From the NCBI GenBank assembly GCA_049601915.1, contig JBMYRB010000001.1:1-64000 (forward strand): a DNA stretch of 64,000 nucleotides, read 5' to 3'. This DNA comes from UBA8079 sp049601915 (lineage in GTDB: Bacteria; Pseudomonadota; Alphaproteobacteria; UBA6615). A model generated the notes under the pieces. It had not been told where the DNA came from. It did not search any database and saw nothing but the letters and a program-made list of their open reading frames with translations. A program made the position numbers and the translations under genes. Shown here piece by piece: positions 1 to 7,413 of this stretch (the first letter of the stretch is position 1; every line of letters begins with the position of its first letter).

Positions 1-344
1 CCCGGAGGCGATGCCTCGCGGGAGCCTGGAGTAGCTGTGATATCACGCGGCCAATACAGCCAAATAACGGATAGCCGTGAGCGGCGAAGCCGATCGACAA
101 CGTAGGTCTCGACGCAAGCGGATCGCTTGGTCGGCGTGATTTCTTGACCGCACCTTCTGAGGAGGTCACCAACTGTGCAGTCGTTGGTGATCAGATGGCC
201 GAGATCAATTTTACGCTCCACCTCAGATGCCCATCGTCGGGCATCACCGACGCGATTGAACGTCTTAGCCTGAAGAGGTGTATCCCGACGCCTGACTCGG
301 GCGATGTATCGACCATTTCTTTTCGTAATTGATGCCAAGTCCAT
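1..344 (-). pseudogene. Phage-type site-specific integrase, N-terminal part, runs off left edge
   Basis: The minus strand is open from an ATG at 342-344 to the window edge, about 114 codons. It reads like the N-terminus of an alphaproteobacterial tyrosine integrase: a basic start (ITKRNGRYIARVRRR), a strand with LQAKTF, then RRWASEVERKIDLG and TVGDLLRRCGQEITPTKRS, which resemble the arm-binding and SAM-like core-binding domains. The last 15 or so codons drift from the expected pattern, so a frameshift near position 40 is possible. The catalytic domain would lie outside the window. The gene starts about 120 bases from the 3' end of a tRNA-Pro gene, the usual place for an element integrated in a tRNA. 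Whether the gene is intact cannot be decided here. Confidence 0.6.
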
Positions 345-461
345 CTCCTGTGGCACAGGAGTGGAACAAGACAGGTGTATCGCCTAGTTCCGAGGGGAGT
401 AGAGACACTGCCAAAACCACCTAAGGCCTTGTAGTCGATCCCAAAATATCTCGAAGCAAAA

Positions 462-538
462 TGGTCGGGAAGAGAGGATTCGAACCTCCGGCCCCTACGT
501 CCCGAACGTAGTGCTCTACCAGGCTGAGCTACTTCCCG
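462..538 (-). tRNA. tRNA-Pro (anticodon CGG)
   Basis: The minus strand folds into a full cloverleaf of 77 nucleotides with an encoded CCA end. The acceptor stem is CGGGAAG/CTTCCCG. The anticodon stem is CTACG/CGTAG around the loop TTCGGGA, which gives anticodon CGG for codon CCG. The T arm carries GGTTCGAATCC. Its 3' end faces the integrase remnant at 1-344, so it may be the attachment site of an integrated element. Confidence 0.95.
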
Positions 539-597
539 ACGGCGGGTTTCTTACAACGCCCGGCGCGGCTTTGCAAACGCCTGAGAGGGTCATCTTC

Positions 598-705
598 CGC
601 CCTTCGAGATGCTCGCTTCGCTCGCGCCGCGGGGTGCGGGAAACCAAATCCTCATCCTGAGGAGGCGCGAACACGACGTGTTCGGGCCGTCTCGAAGGAT
701 CGCAC
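598..705. repeat. Intergenic palindromic repeat, copy 1
   Basis: The segment begins CCCTTCGAGATGCTCGC, has CTCATCCTGAGGAGGCGCG in the middle and ends CGTCTCGAAGGAT. The outer ends are inverted copies (CTTCGAGA and TCTCGAAG) and the centre is a second dyad (CCTCATCCTGAGGAGG). The same modules recur in the same order at 13662-13758. Repeats with these words are common between genes in alphaproteobacteria. No coding role is seen. Confidence 0.75.
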
Positions 706-709
706 CATC

Positions 710-1330
710 TCACCTGGCCCGCGCAGCGGCCAGGATCATGTCCGACGCCTTCTCCGTGATCATGATCGTCGGCGCATTCGTATTGCCGCTGGTCACCGCC
801 GGCATCACCGACGCATCCACCACCCGCAGCCCCTCGAGCCCGTGTACCCGCAGGCGCGAATCCACGACGGCGGTCTCATCGACCCCCGTGCGGCACGTGC
901 TGGTCGGATGGAAGCCCGTGTTCCCGAAATTGCGCAGATACTCGATCATGTCGTCGTCGCTCACCACGTCCGCGCCGGGCCCGATCGCCTCGCCCACGAA
1001 CGGTTCCAGTGCCGGCTGGCGCATGATTTCCTGGACCGCGCGCACCCCGCGCATCAGCGCCAGGCGGTCATTCTCGGCCACGAGATAACGGCTCTTGATA
1101 AGCGGGGTCGCGCGCGGATCGGACGACCCGATCTCCACCGCCCCGCGGCTTTCCGGCCGCAGCATGATGACTGTCGCCGACAGGCCGGAGAATTCATGCA
1201 GGGTCGAGCCGTGTTTGCCCGAAGCACCGCCGCTCGAATAGAGCACGATGTGATGCTGCAGGTCCGGCGTGGCGAGGCTCGGGTCGCTGCGGAAGAACCC
1301 GCCGGTCGGCTCAGAGGCCATCACCATCAT
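710..1330 (-). pseudogene. GMC oxidoreductase (choline dehydrogenase family), C-terminal fragment
   Basis: The 206-residue frame matches only the C-terminal part of a GMC flavoprotein oxidoreductase. It has the substrate-domain stretch TGGFFRSDPSLATPDLQ, the active-site histidine region GNTGFHPTSTCRTG, and the family-closing motif VVDASVMPAVTSGNTNAP. Family members are about 530 residues and start with an FAD-binding GxGxxG fold, which is absent. Upstream in the same frame there is a TAA stop at about 1351-1353 and nothing recognisable, so the N-terminal two thirds have been lost. The neighbouring repeat and integrase remnant fit a rearranged region. It is probably not functional. Confidence 0.8.
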
Positions 1331-1530
1331 GTCCCGGCGAAACAGGAGTTAACGCAGCATCGTCCCGGCCTGTCGCACCCGGCTCCGCAGCCATGGCGTC
1401 GGGTCCCCACTCACTTGTTCTGCCGGTCTCTGCAACAGTTAGATTGATCTAAGGCTAGTATGAAACAATCGTTTCACCCCTACGACAAGCGGAAAAACAC
1501 ACATGTGCGGTGTAATACTATATCGCCTGA

Positions 1531-1559
1531 TTGTGTCACGAACCTGCGACCGGTAGCAT
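1531..1559 (+). promoter_or_regulatory. Possible promoter of apt
   Basis: TTGTGT at 1531-1536 and TAGCAT at 1554-1559 are separated by 17 bases and lie 34 bases before the apt start codon. The match to sigma-70 boxes is only moderate, so this is a weak prediction. Confidence 0.3.
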
Positions 1560-1593
1560 CCGCACAACATTCCCGCCCGCAGGACGACAACAC

Positions 1594-2109
1594 ATGGACA
1601 TTGCCGAACACATCCGAAAGATCCCGGATTTCCCAAAGCCCGGAATCCTGTTCTATGACATCTCGACCCTGCTCGCGCACCCGCAGGCCTGGCGCCACAC
1701 AGTCGATCTGCTCGCGGTTGCCATCCGTCAGCACGAACCCGATGTGATCGCGGGCATCGAGAGCCGCGGGTTTCTCGTGGGTGCACCTTTGGCACTGCAG
1801 CTGGGCTGCGGTTTCACCATGTTGCGCAAACAGGGCAAGCTGCCCGGCGAGACGACGTCATATACCTATGATCTCGAATACGGCTCCGACACAGTCGAGA
1901 TGCAAATCGACGCCATCACCCCGGGACAGAAAGTCGTGATCATCGACGACCTGCTAGCGACCGGCGGTACGGCCGGCGGCGCGCTGCACCTGCTGCGCCA
2001 GACCGACGCCGATGTCCGCGCGGCGGCCTTCATCATCGAACTCGCCGGCCTGGGCGGGCGCGAGCATCTGGATGTGCCGATCACCGCCCTGCTTGAGTTC
2101 GACGCCTAA
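1594..2109 (+). CDS. apt: Adenine phosphoribosyltransferase
   Basis: This 171-residue protein makes AMP from adenine and PRPP in cytoplasmic purine salvage. The N-terminus IRKIPDFPKPGILFYDIS is characteristic of Apt, followed by GIESRGFLVGAPLA and RKQGKLPGET. The PRPP-binding loop is VVIIDDLLATGGTAGGA at about residues 116-132. The length is normal for the family. The ATG at 1594 is preferred over upstream codons because the Apt N-terminus begins exactly there. The gene ends one base before the convergently transcribed SDR gene begins its stop codon, so the two genes abut tail to tail. Confidence 0.95.
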   Translation: MDIAEHIRKIPDFPKPGILFYDISTLLAHPQAWRHTVDLLAVAIRQHEPDVIAGIESRGFLVGAPLALQLGCGFTMLRKQGKLPGETTSYTYDLEYGSDTVEMQIDAITPGQKVVIIDDLLATGGTAGGALHLLRQTDADVRAAAFIIELAGLGGREHLDVPITALLEFDA

Positions 2110-3096
2110 TCAGCGAACGATTTCGCCGTCCAGTTCGTCGGCGATGAAATTCTCGATGATCTCTTCGACCGATGCGTCGGGCGTCATGCCCAGCATCCGC
2201 GCGCGCGCGCCGTCGGCATACCAGGGCCAGCTATCGACGATGGTCTGAACCTGCGCATCGGGCTCGTCGCGTACCCGCTCGGCGACCGCGTCCCCGCCGA
2301 TCGCACGCAACGCGTCGAGCATCTCGCCGATCGAGGGTGAAATCCCGTTCATCATCACCGACCGGTTCGGCCCCAGGACATCGCTGTCCGCATTGTGAAT
2401 ATCGATGAAGGCCTGCACCGCACGCTTTGGGGACAGGATCAACATCCGCGTATCCCGGCTGACCGGGTTGCCCGCCTCACCACCCTGTAACGGTTCGCGC
2501 AGGATCGAGCTGGCAAAACCCGAGGCCGCCTTGTTGGGCTTGCCCGGGCGCACCACGATGGTCGGCAAACGCAACGTGCGCCCGTCAACAAAACCCTTGC
2601 GGGTGTAGTCATTGACCAGCAGTTCGCCGATCGCCTTCTGCGCCCCATAGGATGTCTGCGGGGTCAGCGCGGTGGAGTCATCGATCGAACGCTCGCCGCC
2701 ATATACCGCAAGCGAACTGGTGAAGATGATCTTGGGGCAGCGCCCGGTCCGGCGGCTCTCTTCGAGCACATTACGGCCACCGGCAAGATTGACCGCATAG
2801 CCCAGGTCGAAATCGGCCTCCGCCCCGCCGCTGACCACGGCGGCAAAATGGAACACCGCATCCGTCTCGCCGTCGATCAGCCCGTCGACGGTCGCGGGGT
2901 CGCAGATGTCACCGGTGACGACCTCGACCCGCGGGTCGTCGGGCGGCAATTCGACCGACTCGAACGCATCGAACAGGACCAGCTTGTTCACCGCCTCGGG
3001 CACGCCATCCGGCCCCAGAAGCTCGGGTTGCGCCAGAATGCGGAGCGCCAGCCGGCGGCCGAGCATCCCGGTCCCTCCGGTAATCACAACTTTCAT
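2110..3096 (-). CDS. denD: NAD-dependent SDR epimerase/dehydratase, D-erythronate dehydrogenase-like
   Basis: The 328-residue protein has an extended SDR fold. It begins MKVVITGGTGMLGRRLA, the Rossmann nucleotide loop, and carries the catalytic YGAQK (YxxxK) after the serine-rich strand IIFTSSLAVYGG. The overall pattern (DAVFHFAAVVSGGAEADFDLGYAVN, LRLPTIVVRPGKPNKAASGFASSI) is that of the DenD group, which oxidises the C2 hydroxyl of D-erythronate-type acids. The start at 3096 follows a good ribosome site (AGGGAGG, 6 bases upstream). No DenK/DenA kinase or aldolase partner is nearby, so the exact substrate is uncertain; the next gene upstream is an aminotransferase. Confidence 0.75.
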   Translation of the reverse strand: MKVVITGGTGMLGRRLALRILAQPELLGPDGVPEAVNKLVLFDAFESVELPPDDPRVEVVTGDICDPATVDGLIDGETDAVFHFAAVVSGGAEADFDLGYAVNLAGGRNVLEESRRTGRCPKIIFTSSLAVYGGERSIDDSTALTPQTSYGAQKAIGELLVNDYTRKGFVDGRTLRLPTIVVRPGKPNKAASGFASSILREPLQGGEAGNPVSRDTRMLILSPKRAVQAFIDIHNADSDVLGPNRSVMMNGISPSIGEMLDALRAIGGDAVAERVRDEPDAQVQTIVDSWPWYADGARARMLGMTPDASVEEIIENFIADELDGEIVR

Positions 3097-3121
3097 GGGC
3101 GCCTCCCTATTTCCGGGTCGC

Positions 3122-4306
3122 TCACGAGAGTGCCGGCTCCAGCCGGTCCATCGCCGTCGACAGGGTGTCCGGCTCGGCTGCGAAACACAGGCGCAGCCAG
3201 CCCTCGCCCTCCTCACCGAAGGCGCGTCCCGGAGCCAGGCCCACGCCTGTCTCGGCGATCAGCTGGCGGGCATAGGCGACGCTGTCGGTCATGCCGTCGA
3301 TCTTCATGAAGGCATAAAACGCACCCTCAGGCTTCGACAGGGTGACACGCGGCATCGCCCCGAGCCGCTGGAACACCAGATCCCGGTTACGCTGATATCG
3401 CGCGACCATCTCGGTCACAAAGGGCTCGCCGTCGCGGATCGCGACGACACCGGCATGCTGTACGAAGGTCGTCGGCGAGGCGACGTTGAACTCATTGAGC
3501 TTGGAGAAGTCCGGCCCCAGATCGGCGGGGTGAGTCAGCCAGCCGAGCCGCCAGCCGGTCATCGACCAGGTCTTGGAGAAGCTGTTGATGACGATCACCC
3601 GATCCTCGGGATCCGCGATTTCCAGGAAGGACGGCGCGCGCGGCCGGTCGTAGATGAGCCGGATATAAACTTCGTCGGAGATCAGATAGATGCCCCGCTC
3701 GCGGGTAAATTCCAGCAATTCACGCTGCTGATCCTGCTCCATGATCCAGCCGGTGGGGTTGCCCGGCGAGTTGACGAACACCGCACGCGTGCGTTCATCG
3801 CACCGGCTCTTGATGTCGTCGAGGTCGAGATGCCACTGGCCAGCTTCATCTGCCCTCAAGGGTGCCGTGCGAGCCTCGCCGCCCATGATAAACACGGTGC
3901 CCTTGCAGTTCGGCCAGACCGGCCCGACCACCAAGACATTGTCGCCATTGTCGACCAGCACCTCGGAGGTGAGCATGATCGCCGCCATGCCCGAGACGGC
4001 GGCGGTGATCCGGTCGACACTTATCTCTCGCCCGATCAGGTTGCTCGAATAGGCCGCGATCGCCTCGCGCAACGGCGGGATGCCGCGATTCTGCGCATAG
4101 AAGACATGGTCGTCCGCGATCGCCCGGGTGACCGCCTGCTTGATATAATCCGGCGTCGGCAGGTCCGGCTCGCCGAACCAGAGCGGGATCACGTCGTCGC
4201 GCCCGATATTGGATTCGGCGACCTTGCGGATCAGCGAACCTTCGAGTTCATCGACCGCGGGCCGCAGCCGGCGCCCGCCGTTGGCGATATTCACGGTTTC
4301 GTCCAA
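3122..4306 (-). CDS. Class I/II PLP-dependent aminotransferase
   Basis: This cytoplasmic fold-type I aminotransferase has DVIPLWFGEPDLPTP near the N-terminus, the PNPTG-like SPGNPTGWIM, the PLP-binding SDEVYIRLIYD, and the Schiff-base lysine in INSFSKTWSMTGWRLGW. The C-terminal domain ends RLCFAAEPDTL, with the carboxylate-binding arginine. The amino donor and acceptor cannot be told from sequence. The start is unsettled: a TTG at 4306 has GGGGAG seven bases upstream, a GTG lies at 4294, and the frame stays open to an ATG at 4369. It is followed after 25 bases by denD on the same strand, probably as one transcript. Confidence 0.85.
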   Translation of the reverse strand: MDETVNIANGGRRLRPAVDELEGSLIRKVAESNIGRDDVIPLWFGEPDLPTPDYIKQAVTRAIADDHVFYAQNRGIPPLREAIAAYSSNLIGREISVDRITAAVSGMAAIMLTSEVLVDNGDNVLVVGPVWPNCKGTVFIMGGEARTAPLRADEAGQWHLDLDDIKSRCDERTRAVFVNSPGNPTGWIMEQDQQRELLEFTRERGIYLISDEVYIRLIYDRPRAPSFLEIADPEDRVIVINSFSKTWSMTGWRLGWLTHPADLGPDFSKLNEFNVASPTTFVQHAGVVAIRDGEPFVTEMVARYQRNRDLVFQRLGAMPRVTLSKPEGAFYAFMKIDGMTDSVAYARQLIAETGVGLAPGRAFGEEGEGWLRLCFAAEPDTLSTAMDRLEPALS

Positions 4307-4427
4307 ATTCCTTCTCCCCGTCGTCACCACCAGTGTAACCGGCCCGGGCGCGTGCGGGAATTGCCCCACCCGCGCCGATAGGGCATATCAGCATCCGCAT
4401 CGTTTTAACCGCCAGAGATATTCAAGT

Positions 4428-4865
4428 ATGACAGACTTCGAAGCACGCGACCTCACCGAGGGCCTCAACGGATTTCTCGGCTTCCGACTGATGGACTGGA
4501 AAGAGGGCTTCGCTCAGATTGCCGTCGATATCGAGGACCGTCACCGCAACCGGCAGGGCGGCATCCATGGCGGCATCACCGCCTCGCTGATCGATGCGGC
4601 GACGGGCTTCTGCGGGGTCTATGAGCCCAATCCGGACAAACGCAGAGGCAACGTCACCGTGTCCCTCAACGTCAACTTCGTGGGCCGGGCCAAGGGTGAC
4701 ACCCTGATCTGCACCGCGAAGACCATCCGCGCGGGCCGGCGCATCTATTTCGCATCCGGCGAAGTGCGTGACGAGCATGAAAATCTCGTCGCCAGCGCCG
4801 AGGCGGTCTATGCCTATGTCGATCGCGACGCCCAGCGACGCCCCACAACCAATTCCGGATCCTAG
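4428..4865 (+). CDS. PaaI-family hotdog thioesterase
   Basis: The 145-residue protein has a single hotdog domain that hydrolyses acyl-CoA thioesters. The family signature is visible as NRQGGIHGGITASLIDAATGFC, containing the HGG turn and the helix acidic residue, then VTVSLNVNFVGRAKGDTLICTA and AEAVYAYV at the end. The length is typical for PaaI/YdiI proteins. The physiological acyl-CoA is not evident. It lies divergently from the aminotransferase and nine bases ahead of hspQ, so it may be cotranscribed with that gene. Confidence 0.85.
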   Translation: MTDFEARDLTEGLNGFLGFRLMDWKEGFAQIAVDIEDRHRNRQGGIHGGITASLIDAATGFCGVYEPNPDKRRGNVTVSLNVNFVGRAKGDTLICTAKTIRAGRRIYFASGEVRDEHENLVASAEAVYAYVDRDAQRRPTTNSGS

Positions 4866-4874
4866 AACCACGCC

Positions 4875-5192
4875 ATGAACGAATTCTCCGTGCAGTTTCA
4901 CGTTGGCCAGATCGTCGAGCATCAGCTCTTCGGCTATCGCGGTGCGGTGTTCGATGTCGACCCGACCTTCGAAGGCAGCGACGAATGGTATGAAGAGGTC
5001 GCCAGATCGCGCCCGCCCAAGGATGCGCCCTGGTATCACGTCCTCGTCCACGACGCGCCCCACACGACCTATGTCGCCGAACGCAATTTGATCGCCGCTT
5101 CCGACCCGGCCCAGATCGACCACCCGATGCTCGGCGATTACTTCTCCCTGTATGACGGCACCCGCTACCTGATCGGCGGCCACACGAACTGA
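4875..5192 (+). CDS. hspQ: Heat shock protein HspQ
   Basis: The 105-residue protein matches HspQ (YccV-like, hemimethylated-DNA-binding domain). Visible family marks are FHVGQIVEHQLFGYRGAVFDVDP, the central PPKDAPWYHVLVHD and YVAERNL. In Escherichia coli HspQ is a heat-induced specificity factor that promotes Lon proteolysis. It sits nine bases after the thioesterase gene. No sigma-32-type promoter is obvious in front of the pair. Confidence 0.9.
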   Translation: MNEFSVQFHVGQIVEHQLFGYRGAVFDVDPTFEGSDEWYEEVARSRPPKDAPWYHVLVHDAPHTTYVAERNLIAASDPAQIDHPMLGDYFSLYDGTRYLIGGHTN

Positions 5193-5197
5193 CGCGC

Positions 5198-5226
5198 TTG
5201 ACTCGTCGCCGTCCGCAACCCATCGT
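5198..5226 (+). promoter_or_regulatory. Possible promoter of the TPP-riboswitch operon
   Basis: TTGACT at 5198-5203 is a good minus-35 box just after hspQ, but the sequence 17 bases downstream (CATCGT) is a poor minus-10 box. The location ahead of the riboswitch is right. The call is weak. Confidence 0.3.
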
Positions 5227-5238
5227 TCCATCAGTTCA

Positions 5239-5322
5239 TGACGCTGGGGTGCCCCAATAAAATCGGGGCTGAGAAGAAACCCACAAACCTGATCCGGATT
5301 ATGCCGGCGGAGGGAGTTGTCA
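5239..5322 (+). promoter_or_regulatory. TPP riboswitch (THI element)
   Basis: The segment contains all the conserved words of the thiamine pyrophosphate aptamer in order: CTGGGGTGCCCC, GGGGCTGAGA, ACCCACAAACCTGATCCGG, ATTATGCCGGCGGAGGGA. The closing stem pairs TGAC at 5239-5242 with GTCA at 5319-5322. P3 is CCCC/GGGG around AATAAAATC. The aptamer ends 58 bases before the start codon of an ABC importer gene. There is no strong terminator hairpin with a T-run in that gap, but CTCC (about 5343) could pair with the GGAG ribosome site (5370-5373), so control of translation is likely. High TPP should switch the operon off. Confidence 0.95.
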
Positions 5323-5380
5323 CGGATCGTCTTTCGCAGACACTCCACCCGCCCCCGGACCAACGCATCGGAGACGAGAC

Positions 5381-6508
5381 ATGTCTGCAGTGCCGCGCAT
5401 TATCCTCGCCTTATTCGCGTTCCTCGCCACGCTGACCGTGGCTCAGGCCGAGCCGCTGCGCATCCCCGTGCTGGTGCCGATCACAGGTTTCCTGTCACTC
5501 GAGGGCACCAGCCAGAAGAACGGCGCGGAGTTGGCGTTGCGCGGTTCGGGGATCGAGTTCGACGTCGACGACACCGCCACCTCGCCCGAGATCGCGGTCA
5601 ACGCATTCGAGCGCGCGCTCACATCGGGCCGCAACCGCGATGACGTGGCAGCCGTGGTTGCCCCTATGCTCGGCACCCAGATACTGGCTCTCGTGCCCCT
5701 GGCCGACGAGTTCGACGTGCCCATGGTGACCGTGTCGGGCACCGCACGCATCACCGAGCTGGGCAGCCCCAATGTGTTTCGTTTCTTCCCCGGCGACGTG
5801 GTCGTCAAGGCTGCCCATGCCCGCTATGCCGTCGAGGAGCGCGGCGCCAAACGGCCGGCTGTGATCTTCCAGACCACAGCCTACGGCCAGAGCGGGCGCG
5901 CCGAGCTCGACCGCAACCTCTCAGCACTGGGCCACCCGCCGGTCTTCGCCGAGGGACTCGACGTCTCGGTCAAGGACATGCTGCCGGTCCTCAGCAAGGT
6001 CCGGGAGTCCGGCGCCGATGCGCTGCTGCTCCACCTCCATGCCGGTCCGACGGCATTAGTCGTGCGCCAGGCCCGCGCCATGGGCCTCGATATTCCGATT
6101 ATCGCCGGCTCGGCCATGCACCAGCCAGAAACGGCCGCTCTGCTGAAACCGACGGAGCTGGCAGGGGTGTGTGCGGAATCGGGCGCGTCGCCCATCTCCG
6201 AGACCGACCCCGACATCACTGCCTTTGCCGATGCCTACCGGGCCGCCTTCAATCGCGAGCCGGACGCGTTCGCGCTCGGCCAGTATGACGGGGTGCAGAT
6301 GCTGCTCGCCGCAATCAAGGAAGGGGCGGAGTCCGCCGCCGATGTCCGCAAGTATCTGGCGACCCAGCGCCATAAGGGTCTCGCCATGCCCTACGCGTCT
6401 GACGGCAAGGGCAACATGGCCCATTCCGCGGTGATCCTCTGCTATGGCGGCGACAGTCGGGTGCCGGCCGTCGTCAAGCGCTACGAGAACCTCACGGGCG
6501 TCCTCTAG
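5381..6508 (+). CDS. Periplasmic binding protein of HAAT (branched-chain type) ABC importer, TPP-regulated
   Basis: The 375-residue protein starts with a signal peptide (hydrophobic residues 6-22, cleavage after AQA) and continues as a type I periplasmic-binding-protein fold of the LivJ/Peripla_BP_6 kind: IPVLVPITGFLSLEGTSQKNGAELAL near the start, VAAVVAPMLGTQILALVPLADEFDVPMVT in lobe 1 and FALGQYDGVQMLLAAIKEG near the end. It should capture a small molecule in the periplasm for the permeases encoded downstream. LivJ relatives bind amino acids, amides or aromatics. Here the upstream TPP riboswitch suggests thiamine, a pyrimidine or thiazole precursor, or a degradation product. That substrate is an inference. 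Confidence 0.88.
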   Translation: MSAVPRIILALFAFLATLTVAQAEPLRIPVLVPITGFLSLEGTSQKNGAELALRGSGIEFDVDDTATSPEIAVNAFERALTSGRNRDDVAAVVAPMLGTQILALVPLADEFDVPMVTVSGTARITELGSPNVFRFFPGDVVVKAAHARYAVEERGAKRPAVIFQTTAYGQSGRAELDRNLSALGHPPVFAEGLDVSVKDMLPVLSKVRESGADALLLHLHAGPTALVVRQARAMGLDIPIIAGSAMHQPETAALLKPTELAGVCAESGASPISETDPDITAFADAYRAAFNREPDAFALGQYDGVQMLLAAIKEGAESAADVRKYLATQRHKGLAMPYASDGKGNMAHSAVILCYGGDSRVPAVVKRYENLTGVL

Positions 6509-6528
6509 CTGATGAAAATATACTGCTG

Positions 6529-7413
6529 ATGCTCGGCGCACAGCTCGCCCTGAATGCCGTCTCACTGGGTGCTGCCTATGCGCTCGTTGCCATCGGCTTC
6601 GTCCTCGTCCTTAACGCGACCACGGCCGTGAACTTCGCCCACGGCGAGAGCGTCATCGCCGGCGGGTTCGCGGCGGTCGCGCTCGCCATGCTGCTCCCCG
6701 TCGGCACCGCCATTCCCGGGGTCGTCTTGTTGCCGGGCGTGCTGCTGCTGACCGCCGGGCTCGGCCTGGCGATCGCCGGGCTCGCCTATCTACCCATCCG
6801 CAAGAGACCACCGGTCTCGGTCTTCGTCACCACCATCGCCTTCGGCATCATCGTGACCAACGGCCTCAACGCGGCCTTCGGTGCCGCCCCGCGCACGGCA
6901 CCCGCGCTCCTCGGCACGGGCACGGTCGAGTTTCTGGGAGTCGCGGCCAGCCGCCAGTCCCTCGCGATCATCGCCACGGCGGTGCTGCTGGTCGGCGCGC
7001 TCGCCTTCGTCCTGCAACGCACCCAGCTCGGCCGCCAGTTCCGCGCCTGCGCCCAGGACCCAGAGATGGCGCGCGCACTGGGCATTCGCCTGACCCGGAT
7101 CACCTTGCTGGCCTTCGCGCTTGGTACGGCGTTTGCCGGGGCCGCCGGATTGCTTCTGGCTCATCAGTTCTTCGTCACCCCGTCGGACGGCGCGGCCCTG
7201 ATCCTCAAGGCCTATATCGCGGTCGTCATCGGCGGCTGGGGCAGCCTGCGCGGCGCCGCGCTCGGCGCCATGCTGATCGCGTTCTTCGAGGTCGGCGTGG
7301 CGTCGGTCTCGTCCCAGCCCCTGGCCGAGGGCCTGCTCTATGTGGCTGTCCTCCTGGTACTGCTGATCCGGCCCGACGGCATCTTCGGCGAACCCCTACG
7401 GCTGCGCGCATGA
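6529..7413 (+). CDS. ABC importer permease, LivH family
   Basis: The 294-residue inner-membrane protein has about eight hydrophobic segments and the LivH N-terminal pattern NAVSLGAAYALVAIGFVLVLNATTAVNFAHGE. The cytoplasmic coupling region is seen at RACAQDPEMARALGIRLTRIT. It forms half of the transmembrane path for the substrate. It starts 20 bases after the binding-protein gene and its stop overlaps the next start (ATGA), so the four importer genes form one operon under the TPP riboswitch. Confidence 0.88.
   Translation: MLGAQLALNAVSLGAAYALVAIGFVLVLNATTAVNFAHGESVIAGGFAAVALAMLLPVGTAIPGVVLLPGVLLLTAGLGLAIAGLAYLPIRKRPPVSVFVTTIAFGIIVTNGLNAAFGAAPRTAPALLGTGTVEFLGVAASRQSLAIIATAVLLVGALAFVLQRTQLGRQFRACAQDPEMARALGIRLTRITLLAFALGTAFAGAAGLLLAHQFFVTPSDGAALILKAYIAVVIGGWGSLRGAALGAMLIAFFEVGVASVSSQPLAEGLLYVAVLLVLLIRPDGIFGEPLRLRA

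Noticed and set aside
609..1447. Long open frames on the plus strand opposite the GMC oxidoreductase fragment
   Set aside because: They are shadow frames of a GC-rich minus-strand gene and have no recognisable family features or ribosome site.
2906..4381. A 491-codon plus-strand frame opposite the SDR and aminotransferase genes
   Set aside because: It is antisense to two well-supported genes and its composition (rich in R, D, H and G) is typical of a mirror frame.
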